Assembly: GCA_025084515.1 (NCBI GenBank)
Contig: JAJAGP010000018.1
Location: 1,143,466-1,207,465 of the forward strand
Direction: 5' to 3'
DNA from: Ancistrus triradiatus
Lineage: Eukaryota; Chordata; Actinopteri; Siluriformes; Loricariidae
Length of the DNA: 64,000 bases
A program made the position numbers and the translations under genes. This document shows, piece after piece, positions 46,440 to 58,149 of this stretch (its first letter is position 1; every line of letters begins with the position of its first letter). The notes beneath the pieces were generated by a model. That model saw only the letters and a program-made list of their open reading frames with translations. It had not been told where the DNA came from and made no database searches.

Positions 46440-46990
46440 TTCTTTGTTTTTCAGTTTGTAGTCTGCAGTTTTAGTCTTGTAGTTTTGCACTTACAAACCA
46501 TCTGTTTCTCTACATATTTTGTTGGCCCCCTTTACTCTGTTCTCCAATGGTCAGGACTCCCAGTGGTGCTGTGTCAGTGTGTTGTAATGGTACGAATGGA
46601 TCAAAGACAGCAGTGCTGCTGGAGTTTTAAAGCCCTGTTCACTTACTGTCCACTTTCTTAGAGGCATTCACCTTGTAGCTGTAAAGTCAGAGACAGTAGC
46701 TTGTCTGTTGCTGCACAGGATGCTGGCTGTCCTTTGACTGCTAGACTATTTTCAGTCCAGTAGTGACACTGAGGTTAAGACTCCAGCAGCACTGCTTTGT
46801 CTGATCCACTCATATCAGCGCCGCATGTGAATGATCCACCACCCAAATAGGACCTGATCTGTGCCGGTCTGGTGGGGGTCCTGACCATCAGAGAACAGAG
46901 TATGAAGAGAAACAGATGGACTGCAGTCTGTCATTAAAGAAAGAATAAGCAGAATAGAAACTGAAAAATATAGACATATGCCACAGTTAT
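46440..46990. mobile_element. palindromic non-autonomous element, copy 1
   Basis: Near-terminal sequences are inverted copies: left CCATCTGTTTCTCTACATAT and right GAAGAGAAACAGATGGACTG; left ACTCTGTTCTCCAATGGTCA and right TGACCATCAGAGAACAGAGT. Inner blocks (AGCAGTGCTGCTGGAGTTTT against ACTCCAGCAGCACTGCTTTG) continue the foldback. No ORF. Confidence 0.7.
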
Positions 46991-47189
46991 CGCACCTACA
47001 ATGGAGTCATTACGATTTTAAATGCTTTTTATCGTGCCTCATACATGCTGTATGAAAAGTAAAGGGATGTGATTTAGAGGAGGCGTTACCAGGTACGTAA
47101 TATTTATAATAATAATAATTTATAATGTTTTGTAGTACGTAGCATGCAGTGTAAGTCTAACAGGTTTTTCCTGCAGATCTGAACGAGTA

Positions 47190-47400
47190 GGTAACGCTGT
47201 GATCTAGGACGAAGACGGAGGATGTGGACGTGCTCAGTGAGATGTCGGAGGGGGAAGGAGGGGCCGGGCGCAGTAAGGGGTTGGGCGGCGCGAACGCCAG
47301 AGGCCGGAGGTGGAAGCTTCGGCGAATATCTGCCTCTTTCATCCCTCTCATTAGAGACTAAGCCTGAGCAGCAGGACATCTACTCTAGCAGCTCACTACC
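47190..47400. other. isolated GC-rich, CpG-rich islet
   Basis: About 200 bp of purine- and CG-rich sequence in AT-rich surroundings. Both strands have short open frames (plus: LSEMSEGEGGAGRSKGLGG; minus: AFAPPNPLLRPAPPSPSD). There is no recognisable domain. It could be an exon, a promoter islet or old repeat DNA. Confidence 0.25.
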
Positions 47401-47643
47401 AGTTTTACTGGATTAAGGTGTTGCGGTTCAGGCAGCCTGCCAAACACGCACGCACGCCGTTATATGCCGTGTTATGTTTGAGAAAAAACAGGTCTTCTAT
47501 TCTTTTCCAAATTCATGAGTGCAAATTTGTTTTCACTTTTGGTCTCATTTACTCTTCCATCCCAGACCTACACAGGTCTGCCCACTTCCGTGAAAATGCT
47601 GGGAATTCCACTATCTGCTGGGAAGTAATAGGCTCATATATAC

Positions 47644-48013
47644 AGTAGTGTCCAAAAGTCTTAGGCCACCATTTGTGTTGTTGTGTTAGCAATGCCATAA
47701 CGGCCATATAGAACATATGTCAATGTTTGGACCCAAAAACTTGGATTCATCACTCTTCGTTTCAGTCTTTGTAAGCTTTAGCATATTATCCTTTTCTCCC
47801 TGTTCCCCTTCGGAAAAAAGTGTTTCAAGCATCTTGTTATAGAAGGGTCAATGGGGCGGAAGCTCCCAGATGCTGCTGCTTCTCAAGTGTACCACTAAAT
47901 GCTTGCCACTGTAGCCTATAGAGGTTTTTTTATGTTCAGTTTTTAAGTAGTGCATACAACTTTCTAAATCAATGCTAATCTAATGGTGGCCTAAGACTTT
48001 TGCACAGTATTGT
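47644..48013. mobile_element. CTTAGGCCACC-family element, both ends (about 370 bp)
   Basis: Left AGTGTCCAAAAGTCTTAGGC, right GTGGCCTAAGACTTTTGCAC; interior AGATGCTGCTGCTTCTCAAG. Confidence 0.8.
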
Positions 48014-49467
48014 ACTATATAATGAATATAATGATGCAATAACACATGATGAAAATAGGAACTGGGGAAGTAGGAATCCAATCTGAGTACCTCATTCCAG
48101 ACAGTGGTTTGGATCGTGAGTTTTCTGATAGCAAGAGCCTGTTTCTGTTTATTCCTACTGGTAAGTTCCTATCTGGTTCCTGGTTGTATTATCGTGACTT
48201 TGAATGGTTATTTATTTTATGTTCAAATCCCCCTTGTTCACCTTCATGGTATTTTCTGGAAGAAGGTCCATTGTGTTTATATACGCTATACGGCAAAGGT
48301 TTGAAAAACACCTACTAGACATTAAAAAAAACGTGGGTTTTACGCTGGAGATGGCGTTCCAGTACATTTTGGAACATGACTTTGAAATTAGACGATAGAC
48401 CCTGTCACGGTCACCATTCCAGTTCATCTCAAAGACGCCCGGAGTTATGATCAAGTACCCCATCAAGCTGCTTGTTCATGGACTTCGTTTGTAGGACGGC
48501 AGGTCAGAAAGTTGCTGACTGCATGCCCATACTATGAACCTGTTTTCACTCGGTGACTGCTGTAACACTAATCAGAGGGGGTGTCTACATACTTTTGACA
48601 ATTGCATTTCACTCTTACACTTGAGGAGCGGCTTGCACTGTAATACAGGAGCAGACCATTTCGAGCAAACGCGTTTGTTGTTTCCATCCCCAAAGCACTA
48701 TTACAATTAATAGCATCGCAGATGCACCGAATCCAGGATTTACGGCTACATTACACGTAACATTTCAAACATTGCCGCGGTCCCCCGAGAGAAACTAGGT
48801 GCGTACGGAAATAATTCTGTATTAAATAGCCGCGCTGTATTCCGTCAGCTTGATCCACTACAAGCCATTTTCGAGGAGCGCTACATAAAACATGAAGTGC
48901 CTGATGAGAGCTTCCGAGAGTGGGAAAAGTTGAAAGGCTTCAGTCATCTTTTATTCTCCGCGCTGAAGGAAATTTCTTAGCAATTACGGCACCAATCTCG
49001 GCTGGTGTTCGTGGGTTTTAATGGCTTCCCACTTGCTTCCAGAGCCAAAAGGATCTAGCCGTGATTAGAATTCAGATGCTATAGTGATTTATCCAGTCTA
49101 GTTTTTGTTGTGAATGTTAATGTTATTAATCATGGCATGTTATTAGATCTATTTTTGAGATTTGAGTCTTATCCAAAAGTTTGGGGCAAGTTAACTGGAC
49201 AGAATATGTAATGGGATGTAACGATAAGCAGTCGATACGAGACATTCCTTTTATTCTGACGTGTAGGCTAAACGATGCAGAACTGTTGGCGCCACATAAT
49301 AAAAATATAAATCCTGCAGCATGTTGTTATTACGAGAAAGTATATCGTAAAACCGATCAAACTTATGGCGAAATATGAGAAAGTATTTCGTTATACCAAG
49401 AATGGTATCTTAAAATGACACAATAATGTCGTAATTACGAGAAAATATAACTGACTGCGGTATTCAT
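48014..49467. other. intergenic DNA, nothing recognised
   Basis: No domain-bearing ORF, RNA gene or clear repeat end. Short ORFs around 48.05-48.4 kb are AT-rich and look like chance. Confidence 0.35.
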
Positions 49468-49469
49468 TT

Positions 49470-49634
49470 ACATACACAGCATTTAGCAGACACCCTTATC
49501 CAGAGCGACTTACAAGTGACTTACAGTCTTACAACCCAAGCAATTGTGGGTTAAGGGCCTTGCTCAAGGACCCAACCGTGGCAGCTTGGCAGAGGTGGGA
49601 TTTGAACCCTGGACCTTTTGGTCCATAGCCCATA
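49470..49634 (+). repeat. tRNA-type SINE, copy 3 (best preserved)
   Basis: ATTTAGCAGACACCCTTATC, CAGAGCGACTTACAAGTGAC, GTGGGTTAAGGGCCTTGCTC, GGACCCAACCGTGGCAGCTT and GGTGGGATTTGAACCCTGGA. It abuts the left arm of the large inverted repeat. Confidence 0.75.
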
Positions 49635-50503
49635 GTCAAAGGCCTATGGGCTATTACTGATGTAATTACTTGGCCAGTTAGTTATATGAAAGGTCTTTAC
49701 TTTCACTTTCGTTTCATTCATGCCTTATTTTTTATTGGCCATTTGGTTGTGTTCGACGTCTTTACCGTTAAAGGGAAAATGTAAAATTACAAGTTACAGT
49801 ATTTTTAAATGGTTACACGTTACATGAAATTAGCCTAATAGGCCTAATAGGCATCCATAGGTAGAACTTGGTTGTTGTTTTCTTTCACAGAACCTGGCAA
49901 CACTGGTGCAGTTTAAGATGCTCAGTTAGGAATAAGGCAGGGTCTACGAGGTTCGGCTGAAGGATTTAAAGGTTGAAGGTACTGGACTATGGACCAAAAG
50001 GTCCAGGGTTCAAATCCCACCTCTGCCAAGCTGCCGCTAGGCTACCACAGTCCCTATTCAAGGCAACTGCAGTGAAGCAGTTGATTGAAGTAATCAAATT
50101 TTACGTTATCCCTAAGTCACAGTGAAATCTTGGTCAAACGCTCAAATCTTAGCGTTTTATAGCCTACAGACTTTTTTTTAAATCCTTCAGCCGAACCTCG
50201 TAGACCCTGCGTTATTCCTAACTGAGCATCTTAAACTGCACCAGTGTTGCCAGGTTCTGTGAAAGAAAACAACAACCAAGTTCTACCTATGGATGCCTAT
50301 TAGGCTAATTTCATGTAACGTGTAACCATTTAAAAATACTGTAACTTGTAATTTTACATTTTCCCTTTAACGGTAAAGACGTCGAACACAACCAAATGGC
50401 CAATAAAAAATAAGGCATGAATGAAACGAAAGTGAAAGTAAAGACCTTTCATATAACTAACTGGCCAAGTAATTACATCAGTAATAGCCCATAGGCCTTT
50501 GAC
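49635..50503. repeat. large inverted repeat: arms 49635-49970 and 50177-50503, loop about 206 bp
   Basis: The left arm begins GTCAAAGGCCTATGGGCTAT and ends CTGAAGGATTTAAA; the right arm begins TTTAAATCCTTCAGCCGAAC and ends AATAGCCCATAGGCCTTTGA. I see near identity along more than 320 bp. The main difference is a 9-bp CCTAATAGG duplication in the left arm, plus a base or two near AAGGCAGGG/CGCAGGG. The loop holds a reversed piece of the SINE (49984-50036). Confidence 0.92.
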
Positions 50504-51027
50504 GTGCCATCTCTATTAGTCTCTTGCCCAGTTCCTTATCCACACATGATGTTTTTCTGCTTCAGCTTCACTCAAGCTGTTTCCGTCATCAGCTCCAGTC
50601 CCACCATACCCGGACCATACCAGAGGGCAGTCACCCTCACCCTCCTCCGGTTATCTGGGGACGAAGTGCCGCCAAGGACTTTCCTGCTTAGACTCAAGAT
50701 CCTGGAGTGACTGTGTCGGACTACTTAATGCCGATGTGCATATTTTACTTGAATTATGACTCCACGACTTATTAGTTAGATAAATTAGTTTCATTCTTAC
50801 ATTTATCATCTATGTCGCCCAAGGATGTCGAATCTCTTTTTGAGTCTTGGTCCTCCCAAGGTTTCTTCCTCATAACACTGAGGGAGTTTTTCCTTTCCAC
50901 TGTCGCCCTAGGCTTGCTCAATTTGGGATTGGACATAGATATTAGGAGATAATCTAAACTTGTAAAGTTGCTTTGAGACTATGCTTCATTGTAAAAAGCG
51001 CTATAGAAATGAATCTGACTTGACTTG
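50504..51027 (+). mobile_element. 5'-truncated LINE copy (about 520 bp, 3' UTR only)
   Basis: Contains TTAATGCCGATGTGCATATT, GGTTTCTTCCTCATAACACT, CACTGTCGCCCTAGGCTTGC, AAGTTGCTTTGAGACTATGC and the TCTGACTTGACTTG end, matching the full LINE tail. It begins exactly at the end of the inverted repeat's right arm. Confidence 0.8.
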
Positions 51028-52110
51028 TAAGGACACCAATTCTGGTGGGTTTATGGGAGTTAATCCGGCAACCCTGAAGTGGCCTCGGAGCAAAGCACTA
51101 CAAGGTTACTACAAGAATCCTTCGCAAACATTAATGAAAATACCATCCATGATGCTCAGTGACACTGACATTTCACTGCAATCTAAGCATACAATTTTAA
51201 AAAAGGTCATATTTAATTAATTCAATGAGCTGCTCCAATGCAAATACTACAGAAGACGTGAATCCCTCCGCCAGTTAGACATTTTCTCGTAATAACGACG
51301 TAATCATGTGGTTTTAACTTCATGCTTTTCTCTTAATAGCGAGGCAATTGTCATTTTTACAACATACTTTCTCCTAATAGGATTTTTTTATTCTGTGTGG
51401 CAGCCACCGCACAGAACAATGCACATGTTCTGGTATACATTCTTAAACAAAGAAAAAAAACATTAAAATACCCAGTTGAAATAAGTTACTAGGAACAGGT
51501 TCAAAAGTAAACAAAATGTTCCACTGTAGCTTCACCATCTCGAGTGAAAATGTTCTTTTTTTTCTGAATAATAGCAGGTGAAAATAATGTGTGGTTTGCT
51601 TGTACAAACATTTAAACAAAAACTAAGAAAATCTTTAGTCCAGGGACATCATCAGACCCACTTTACTGGGTCACGTGCTCCAGTAAAATGTTGCTGTGCC
51701 CCAGGGTCTTAAAGTCAATTTGATCCTGGATTGCTGAACAGAACTACAGGACGCTCCACGCAAATTCACTACAGACACTACATTTCCCATAATTCCCCAG
51801 CATCTTTCCATACCCTAGGACGCTTTGTCAGTTTCTTTCGGTTACATACTTATTTTGTATGCACCGTTGTGCCCCTACGGCTGATTGGCCCCTCTAAATA
51901 ATGTGTGCCCCAATGCAACAAATAGTCTAAAAACGTCCCTGCTTTAGTCCCCTGTAATTCAAAACAATTAAAAGTTTTAAATAATGCTTCTATTTGAACA
52001 GCTTCAAATAAATAACTAAATGCTGTCTTAAATCTGTCTTAAAGTAATCAGGAAAGCCAGTTTGCACTGCAGAACGGAAAATAATAAAGACGATAAGGGC
52101 ATTTATTCAT
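51028..52110. other. intergenic DNA, nothing recognised
   Basis: AT-rich, no supported gene or repeat boundary. Confidence 0.35.
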
Positions 52111-52111
52111 T

Positions 52112-52278
52112 TAGTAATATGCTTATGGGAATATGACGCCCTCTGGTGTTCAAAAATGCAACCATTGAAATAAAAAAAAATGTCACGATATGCATCATGA
52201 TGTGGGACGATGCTTTCTGTAGTTTGCATTTTTTTACACCAGATGGCGTCATATTCCCATAGGCATACACCATTACAC
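52112..52278. mobile_element. small foldback element (about 165 bp)
   Basis: Left arm ATGCTTATGGGAATATGACG then CCCTCTGGTGT; right arm ACACCAGATGGCGTCATATT then CCCATAGGCAT is its inverted copy with few mismatches. GCAACC/GTTTGC blocks extend the stem. No coding. Confidence 0.75.
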
Positions 52279-52564
52279 TCTCGGCATGTAACAATAAATA
52301 CACAGGTGTTCGGGAGGAACAGGTTTGAAATACTCCAGCCCACTACTGTGGAGGCAGTGGATCCAAAATATTGGAGAATTGGACGTGACAACCTTGGAGA
52401 AATGTAAAATTTGAAAAGTAAAACAGACTGACACATGAATTTTAATGCACATCTGGCTCAGCTGGTAGTGCACTGGTCCCCAGTGCTAAGCTGCTTTGGT
52501 TCTGTCGATTACGCTCTGGTTCCTGGCACTGAGTTCTTGGTTCCTGGCACTGAGGTTCTGTTCT

Positions 52565-52566
<2 letters not shown>

Positions 52567-52606
<40 letters not shown>
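52567..52606. repeat. GT microsatellite
   Basis: Pure (GT)n of about 40 bp, followed by a SINE-like 3' piece (CATGGATTGGCACCCTGTCT, to about 52690). Confidence 0.95.
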
Positions 52607-52607
<1 letters not shown>

Positions 52608-53112
52608 ACCCTGCCATGGATTGGCACCCTGTCTAGGGTCGGTTCCCGCCTTGCTCCCTGTGCTGCCAGGATGAATAGGATTAAGCTGGAATCAAAATGA
52701 AAGTTATTACTTTCAGCACTTAAGCTACTTTATTTGAGAGTGAGTCAAATATCGGCTCTGGTTTAAGGTCACGTTATAATCAATACTGCCTCCTCAAGTA
52801 TTGTGCTACTGATCTATAAAAGCACCATATGTACCAACCCCGATCAATGACCCTTAATTATTTCTGCGTCTATTTAAAGTCAGGTCGGAGTGAACCTGTT
52901 GATAGCCTGGCGTCTGTTATAATGCGTCTTTTCTGTAGAACGTGCATGAATAGCTCACAGAGTTTTTGACATATATGTTTGAGAGAAAGAAATCAGAGTC
53001 CAGGATGCACTGTGGGACAATGATGATCCAGTGGAGGGAGAGTCACGCTCTGGGTAATGTTCCACTGGGGAGCCCTGTGGAGGTCTGTTTGACAAGTGCG
53101 ACATTTACTGCG

Positions 53113-54297
53113 TACAGTATTGTGCAAAAGTCTTGGGCCACCATTAGATTTGTTGTTAATGGCCATACTTAGCTAACATATTGTTAACAACTGGACCCAA
53201 AAAATTTCCAACTTCGTTTGAAAATTTGTCATTCCTTAATACTCTTTTCCACTGATCTTTGTTCCAGTCTTTCAGTGCGTTTACATGCACTTATTGATCA
53301 TAGTTGGATCTCTGCAGTTAGCTGATTATTTAAGTGGTCATGCATACAGCATAGTCCTCCAATCTAGAAATCAGATTAAGAAATCCGATAATACGGATTT
53401 CCCATAGCATGTATACCAGTTACCAGATATCAATCAAGCCTAGCCGACACGGTTGCCCAATCTTGCTTTATTTGGGCTCTTTTTCCATTGGCTGTGGTGC
53501 GTGTTTCTAGCAGGATCTGGCAACCCAGGAATGAAACGTGCAGCGGAAATAAACGCAGCTAAAAAGTTATCAAACTCTTTGTGGAGACTGAATATGTGCT
53601 TGAGAAAATGAAGAATTTGATTGTTTAATGTTAACGTTTGAAGTTTGCCACATCTTTCTCTTACAGGACTTACAGGAAACGTTTGACCTCTGTCATTGCC
53701 AACAAAGGTTATGTTACAAAGTATTGAGTTGACCCAAATTTATTGACCAAAATATTTATTTTACACCATAATTTACAATTAAATTCTTTAAAAATCCTAC
53801 AATGTGATTTCCTGCATTTTTTTTCTCATTTTGTCTCTCATAGTTGAAGTGTACCTTTGAATTACAGACCTCTCTCATCTTTCTAAGTAGGAAAACTTGC
53901 ACAATCAGTGGCTGACCAAATACTTTTTTTCCCCACTGTAGATCGAATTACTGACACAATAATCTGATAACTGCAGAAAATCAGATTAAGTGCGTGTCAA
54001 CTTTGGGAGCTTTGGCATGTCTTGGCTTTTTCACCCTGTTAGATTTCTGAAAAAGTGGTTTATTGAAAAGTGGTGCAACCCTTCCAAAAATCATCATCAA
54101 GATCAAGCTTCTATGGAGTATAGATGCTAATCTATTCGGGGAGGTCACACTAAATATTTGCCACTATAGCCTATTTGTATACTATAGTATACTATATTTA
54201 TTCTAATAAAGAGGCTGAAAAATAATCCTAATTATAGCTACCACTGGTAATGCAACAAATCTAATGGTGGCCTAAGATTTTTACACAGTCTCGTAAG
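53113..54297. mobile_element. CTTAGGCCACC-family element with two nested insertions
   Basis: Outer ends GTATTGTGCAAAAGTCTTGG and TGGTGGCCTAAGATTTTTAC. At about 53274 a second element begins (GTGCGTTTACATGCACTTAT), ending near 53997 (CAGATTAAGTGCGTGTCAAC). Inside that, 53667-53938 is a truncated Tc1 family A. Outer sequence resumes at 53998 (TTTGGGAGCTTTGGCATGTC). Confidence 0.72.
53667..53938 (+). mobile_element. Tc1 family A 3' end fragment (5' truncated)
   Basis: Begins in the last transposase codons (GACTTACAGGAAACGTTTGA), then AACAAAGGTTATGTTACAAA, and ends in the right terminal repeat AATACTTTTTTTCCCCACTG. Confidence 0.85.
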
Positions 54298-54299
54298 CC

Positions 54300-57200
54300 A
54301 CATATAATACTACATGTAACATTTTTGTAATACCTATGTAGTACAAACAACTCTACACATGATGCTGTTATGTTTTTATTGCATGTTTGACATCATTCGA
54401 ATTTGTCAGCCGCGACCGAGGAAATTCCTAAGAGGCTCAAGTTTATGATTCAGAGTCGACGCATGCGTGAAATGTGCTTCCCCAGGAACGGCCTCATACC
54501 TTCTAGCGCCGGCTTAGCAATTGTCTTGCAGAGGTATCCCAGGCATGCCAGGCAGCCTCAATAATGAAAATCCTGGAACGTTGATGACACGATACGAAGC
54601 ATTTCCAATATGCGACCATCCCTTCGTTCTATGGGCGTGTACGGCATGAACCGCTTGAGGGGGGGATGGGAGGATAGCTTGGCATGGCGTTGGTGGACAG
54701 CTGGTGACAGACTGTTTGTTCTTCTTTGGGAAGGAAGCCCGGCACAGACAGCGAGAGGTCACCTTGTTCCTAGCCAAAAAGCTCCTCGAGAGCCCCCTCC
54801 CGAGGGCGCTTGAACAGCAGCCTGCTTGAGACGTTGTTCCATTTTTTAATTTGGGTTTGTCTATGATACTAATCCCGTCTGAATATGAATGTGTTTTTTA
54901 ACCACTGGTTTTCCCCAAACAAATACAATCAGTGTGTGACTGGTAGCCTAAAGTCATGTACTTTAATTGTTTACATAATGGCTATTTATATACGTCCTTT
55001 TTCCCTTTCCTTGATTCGGATTCTGTGCCCAACTTCCTAATAACCTTACACAACCAATTTGGTCCTTCGGCCTCAGTTGGATCCCATTCTCACTTATTCC
55101 CCTACCATCGAGCTGTAACACGGAGCAGCTGTTAGGAGCAGCTCTTACTCGCCCCGGCCTCATTCTCCTTTCTGCCACTCGCCGCCGATGGTTTAGTGAT
55201 GTCCCGCTGACCAAATAGATCCCCCCTCCCCAGCCTTCGAAATTTAACAAAGACCCCGTGATGACAGCCTGGTTGGCTCGGCTCCAAAAGCGCACAATGC
55301 ATCGTGAGGGTGCTGAAGGGGTTGTTTGATTAAAATGAGTTTCTTACCCTCTCTCTCCCTCTCTGTAGCCTCTTTATTTAAGAACGGTGCTCGCAAAAGC
55401 ACGGGAGGATCCGTGGCATCAGGTGCGAGTCCAAGTTCGGCTCGTGCTATCCGGTTAAGGGCAATTCTGAAAGCCGGAATGTTGGGGCGACACGCAAGTT
55501 GGAAGCTATTTGCATAATTCATGGCCTCTCGGCTACCGCAGACTTCAAAGGGTCGGGAAACAGGTTATTGGATTTAAAGACAGAGAAATGCTGACTTGAA
55601 TAAAATTCACGAAGCACCAGCCACCGGACGAACGTTCTCTGGCTGGACAGACCGTACAGGCTTTTATTAAACGTAAATAAGACACGAATGAAGTGTCACA
55701 GACCACTGAAAGAGGGTAATACTTGAAGCAAAACACTCATCCCATAATTGTCATCACGTCCATCTCAAAGCCATTGACAAATGAGACGAAATGGATTGAA
55801 GACGTAATAAATTGCTCCTGTCAGCCTCTTACAAAGGCCGTGCTTAGCACCAATATTGCGTGACCGCGTCAGGGGGTCCCGGTGCGAAACGCATCCATCA
55901 TTTTCATTCAAGCCAGCGAATCGGATGCAAAGAAAGAAAGAAATGTCGCATCGCTGTAAGGCACCATCTGCGGCTTTGAACCGTTCCTATTGCTTGGTTA
56001 ATGGTGACATTAATTTCATCGTTTTATGAAGATGAACTCTTGCACTGGCTACAGTTATTATTGCTGTATTTTTTTCTTGACAAAGCAATACAAGTGGACA
56101 ATACATTTAGTGCCGGATTTATGTCGGGGATATCTTCCGTCAAATACATCATAATTTGAAATTATCGTAAACCAAGGACTTTGATATATACTGTATATAT
56201 AATAGCATAGCCTTAACATTAAACAATTGGGCAAAACCATGAACCTAAAGCTTACATGTATTTAATATCTCATGTAAAAGTGAAAAACAAAACATTTATT
56301 GTAAGGACCGCGGCTTTTCTTCACTACATATCCCAGCGCTCATCACCACCTCACCTCCCTTTGTCACGCACTGCCGACTTCCTCATCAGAATGCAGGAGA
56401 GTATTGTACTGCCTATCACTTGACTAGAAAAATTCGAAATTTAAAGCGTAGAGTATGGTTTCTGCTGAATGTGTTTTTATGTTTATCTTCGGATTGCCTT
56501 CGGAAAGTCGAAATATCATAAAAAGGTGAGTATCTCTATTAGCTTCAACAGAATGAAGTTATTACTTTGTAACAACAGCATTTGACTTTCATGTTGAAAG
56601 CCTAGCATGGGATTCAAATACAGGTTCTCAGAAACTGCTTTTTAGCAACTGACTCTTACCACCAGGTAAGAGGAGCTGCTAGGATGACAGTGCTAATAAA
56701 AGCAATATGAATCCGTTCTCTTTTAACAACTGAGGTCTTAAGACTATATATAGGGGAAAATATATAAAAATCTGTTTTAAATGCATCTAATTCACATTTG
56801 AATGACAGAAAACTAGTATAAGCAGAGCTGACTGAAAAGAGAATAGCATAGTCTCAAAATGCAGACAGTCATTACTCTGTGATTTTTCTGTGGTCTTCAA
56901 GTAGGTCTTTTTTTTCTTTTCTTTTCTTCTTAAATAAACCATCGCTTGCCTGTGGCTTGGTTTGAATAGCGTTTATGAAAGGCAGTCAAAGGTAATTAGC
57001 AGCTAAAATAAACCCAGACCGGGATCTAATGTTGCTCTACAGCTGTCTTGCTCGTTTTAGCCAATTTTACATTAAGGAGCCTCACACAGTACTAAAAAAT
57101 GCACTTAAGCTAGGGAAGCCGAAAATGACAAAGGAGTTACAATTGTGTGTTGGCAGCATTCAAATGCTAATTGTTTCCCATTAAAACACATCGAGAATTG

Positions 57201-57398
57201 CTAGAATAAATGGTGGTGTTGGCGCCATGAGGGCTATTGAAGCTCCTTCTTTCGTGAGTTGCCCGTTGTTAAATAAATGACTCAAGTCAGACTACATGAG
57301 ATAAAGAGGAGGGGTAAATCAAATCCGGTCAAATGTTACGTATATAAATATCAAACAGGTCGGCCATGGAATTCTTTATTAGAACCATTATGCTAATA
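54300..57398. other. intergenic DNA, nothing recognised
   Basis: About 3 kb without a supported gene. Short ORFs (54610-54813, 55326-55517 and antisense ones) lack domain features. A GAAA run is at about 55931-55945. Confidence 0.35.
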
Positions 57399-57533
57399 CT
57401 AATGGATGGCACTTATCGTGTTAATGATCTCGAAACCCATCGAGTGGAACACGGTTAATTCAGGCTTTATCTCGCTCACAAGCTTGCCCAAAGCCACCTT
57501 GCCCTGCTTGCACCCCTCCTTACGAATGTAATT
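57399..57533 (-). pseudogene. candidate terminal exon of an ornithine cyclodeaminase/mu-crystallin-like gene, probably a remnant
   Basis: A strong acceptor (T-rich tract, then TTCCAG) at 57534 precedes an open frame beginning NYIRKEGCKQGKVALGKL, then VSEIKPELTVFHSMGFEI, ending at a stop after SAIH. The order LG-LV--KPE-TVF-S-G resembles the C-terminal block of mu-crystallin/ornithine cyclodeaminase proteins (human CRYM: KTTVFKSLGMAVED, then VAAKLIYDSW). Here the last helix is cut short by about nine residues. No other exon of such a gene was seen to the right, so it may be a decayed copy or a chance resemblance. Confidence 0.3.
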
Positions 57534-57954
57534 CTGGAAGAAAAAAAAACGTTTCAAACCTCTTATCAAATCACTGCACAGGCCAAATCTGAAGTTGCCT
57601 GGAATGGTCTTGATCATGTGACATGTTTAAATCCTGGCGATAGTCACCATGTCTTTAGCGTTACGGCTCTCTGGAGATAAAACCATGCTGCACATTTTGC
57701 TGTAATTCAGAAGGGGTTGTGCATATTGTATACATTTAGAACTGTTCATCCTTAACAATTTTAAGTCTTTTGCTCAGGTAGCTTGGCGGAGTTGGGATTT
57801 GATCTCACGACCTTCCGATTAGCAGTCCACAGCCATGTGTGCCACCAACACCTTGCTTAGATTGAGTATTGATTGAAAAAGCAACAAAGAGGCCAGGGAC
57901 AAGTTTGTGTGACTGTGCGTGTGACAACAATCTCATGAGCTTTACATAAATCAG

Positions 57955-58125
57955 AAACTCATTTACTCCTATAGCACTTTTTACAATAGAGCATTGACTC
58001 AAACCAACTTTACAATTTTCTATTATCTTCTAATATCGAAGCCCATCCCCAAACTGAGCAAGCCTAGGGTGACAGTGGGAAGGAAAAACTCCCTAAATGT
58101 TATAAGGAAGAAAACAATAGTGCCA
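57955..58125 (-). mobile_element. LINE 3' tail fragment, minus
   Basis: TAGCACTTTTTACAATAGAG, TTATCTTCTAATATCGAAGC, CCCCAAACTGAGCAAGCCTA and GGAAAAACTCCCTAAATGTT. A SINE scrap (GTTGGGATTTGATCTCACG) lies just before it at 57780-57840. Confidence 0.75.
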
Positions 58126-58149
58126 AATCCAGGTTCGGGTATGGAGGCA

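Noticed and set aside
52440..52510. tRNA-like GGCTCAGCTGGTAGTGCACT
   Set aside because: It resembles a D-arm/A-box, but no full cloverleaf or B-box follows at the right spacing. More likely a SINE head.
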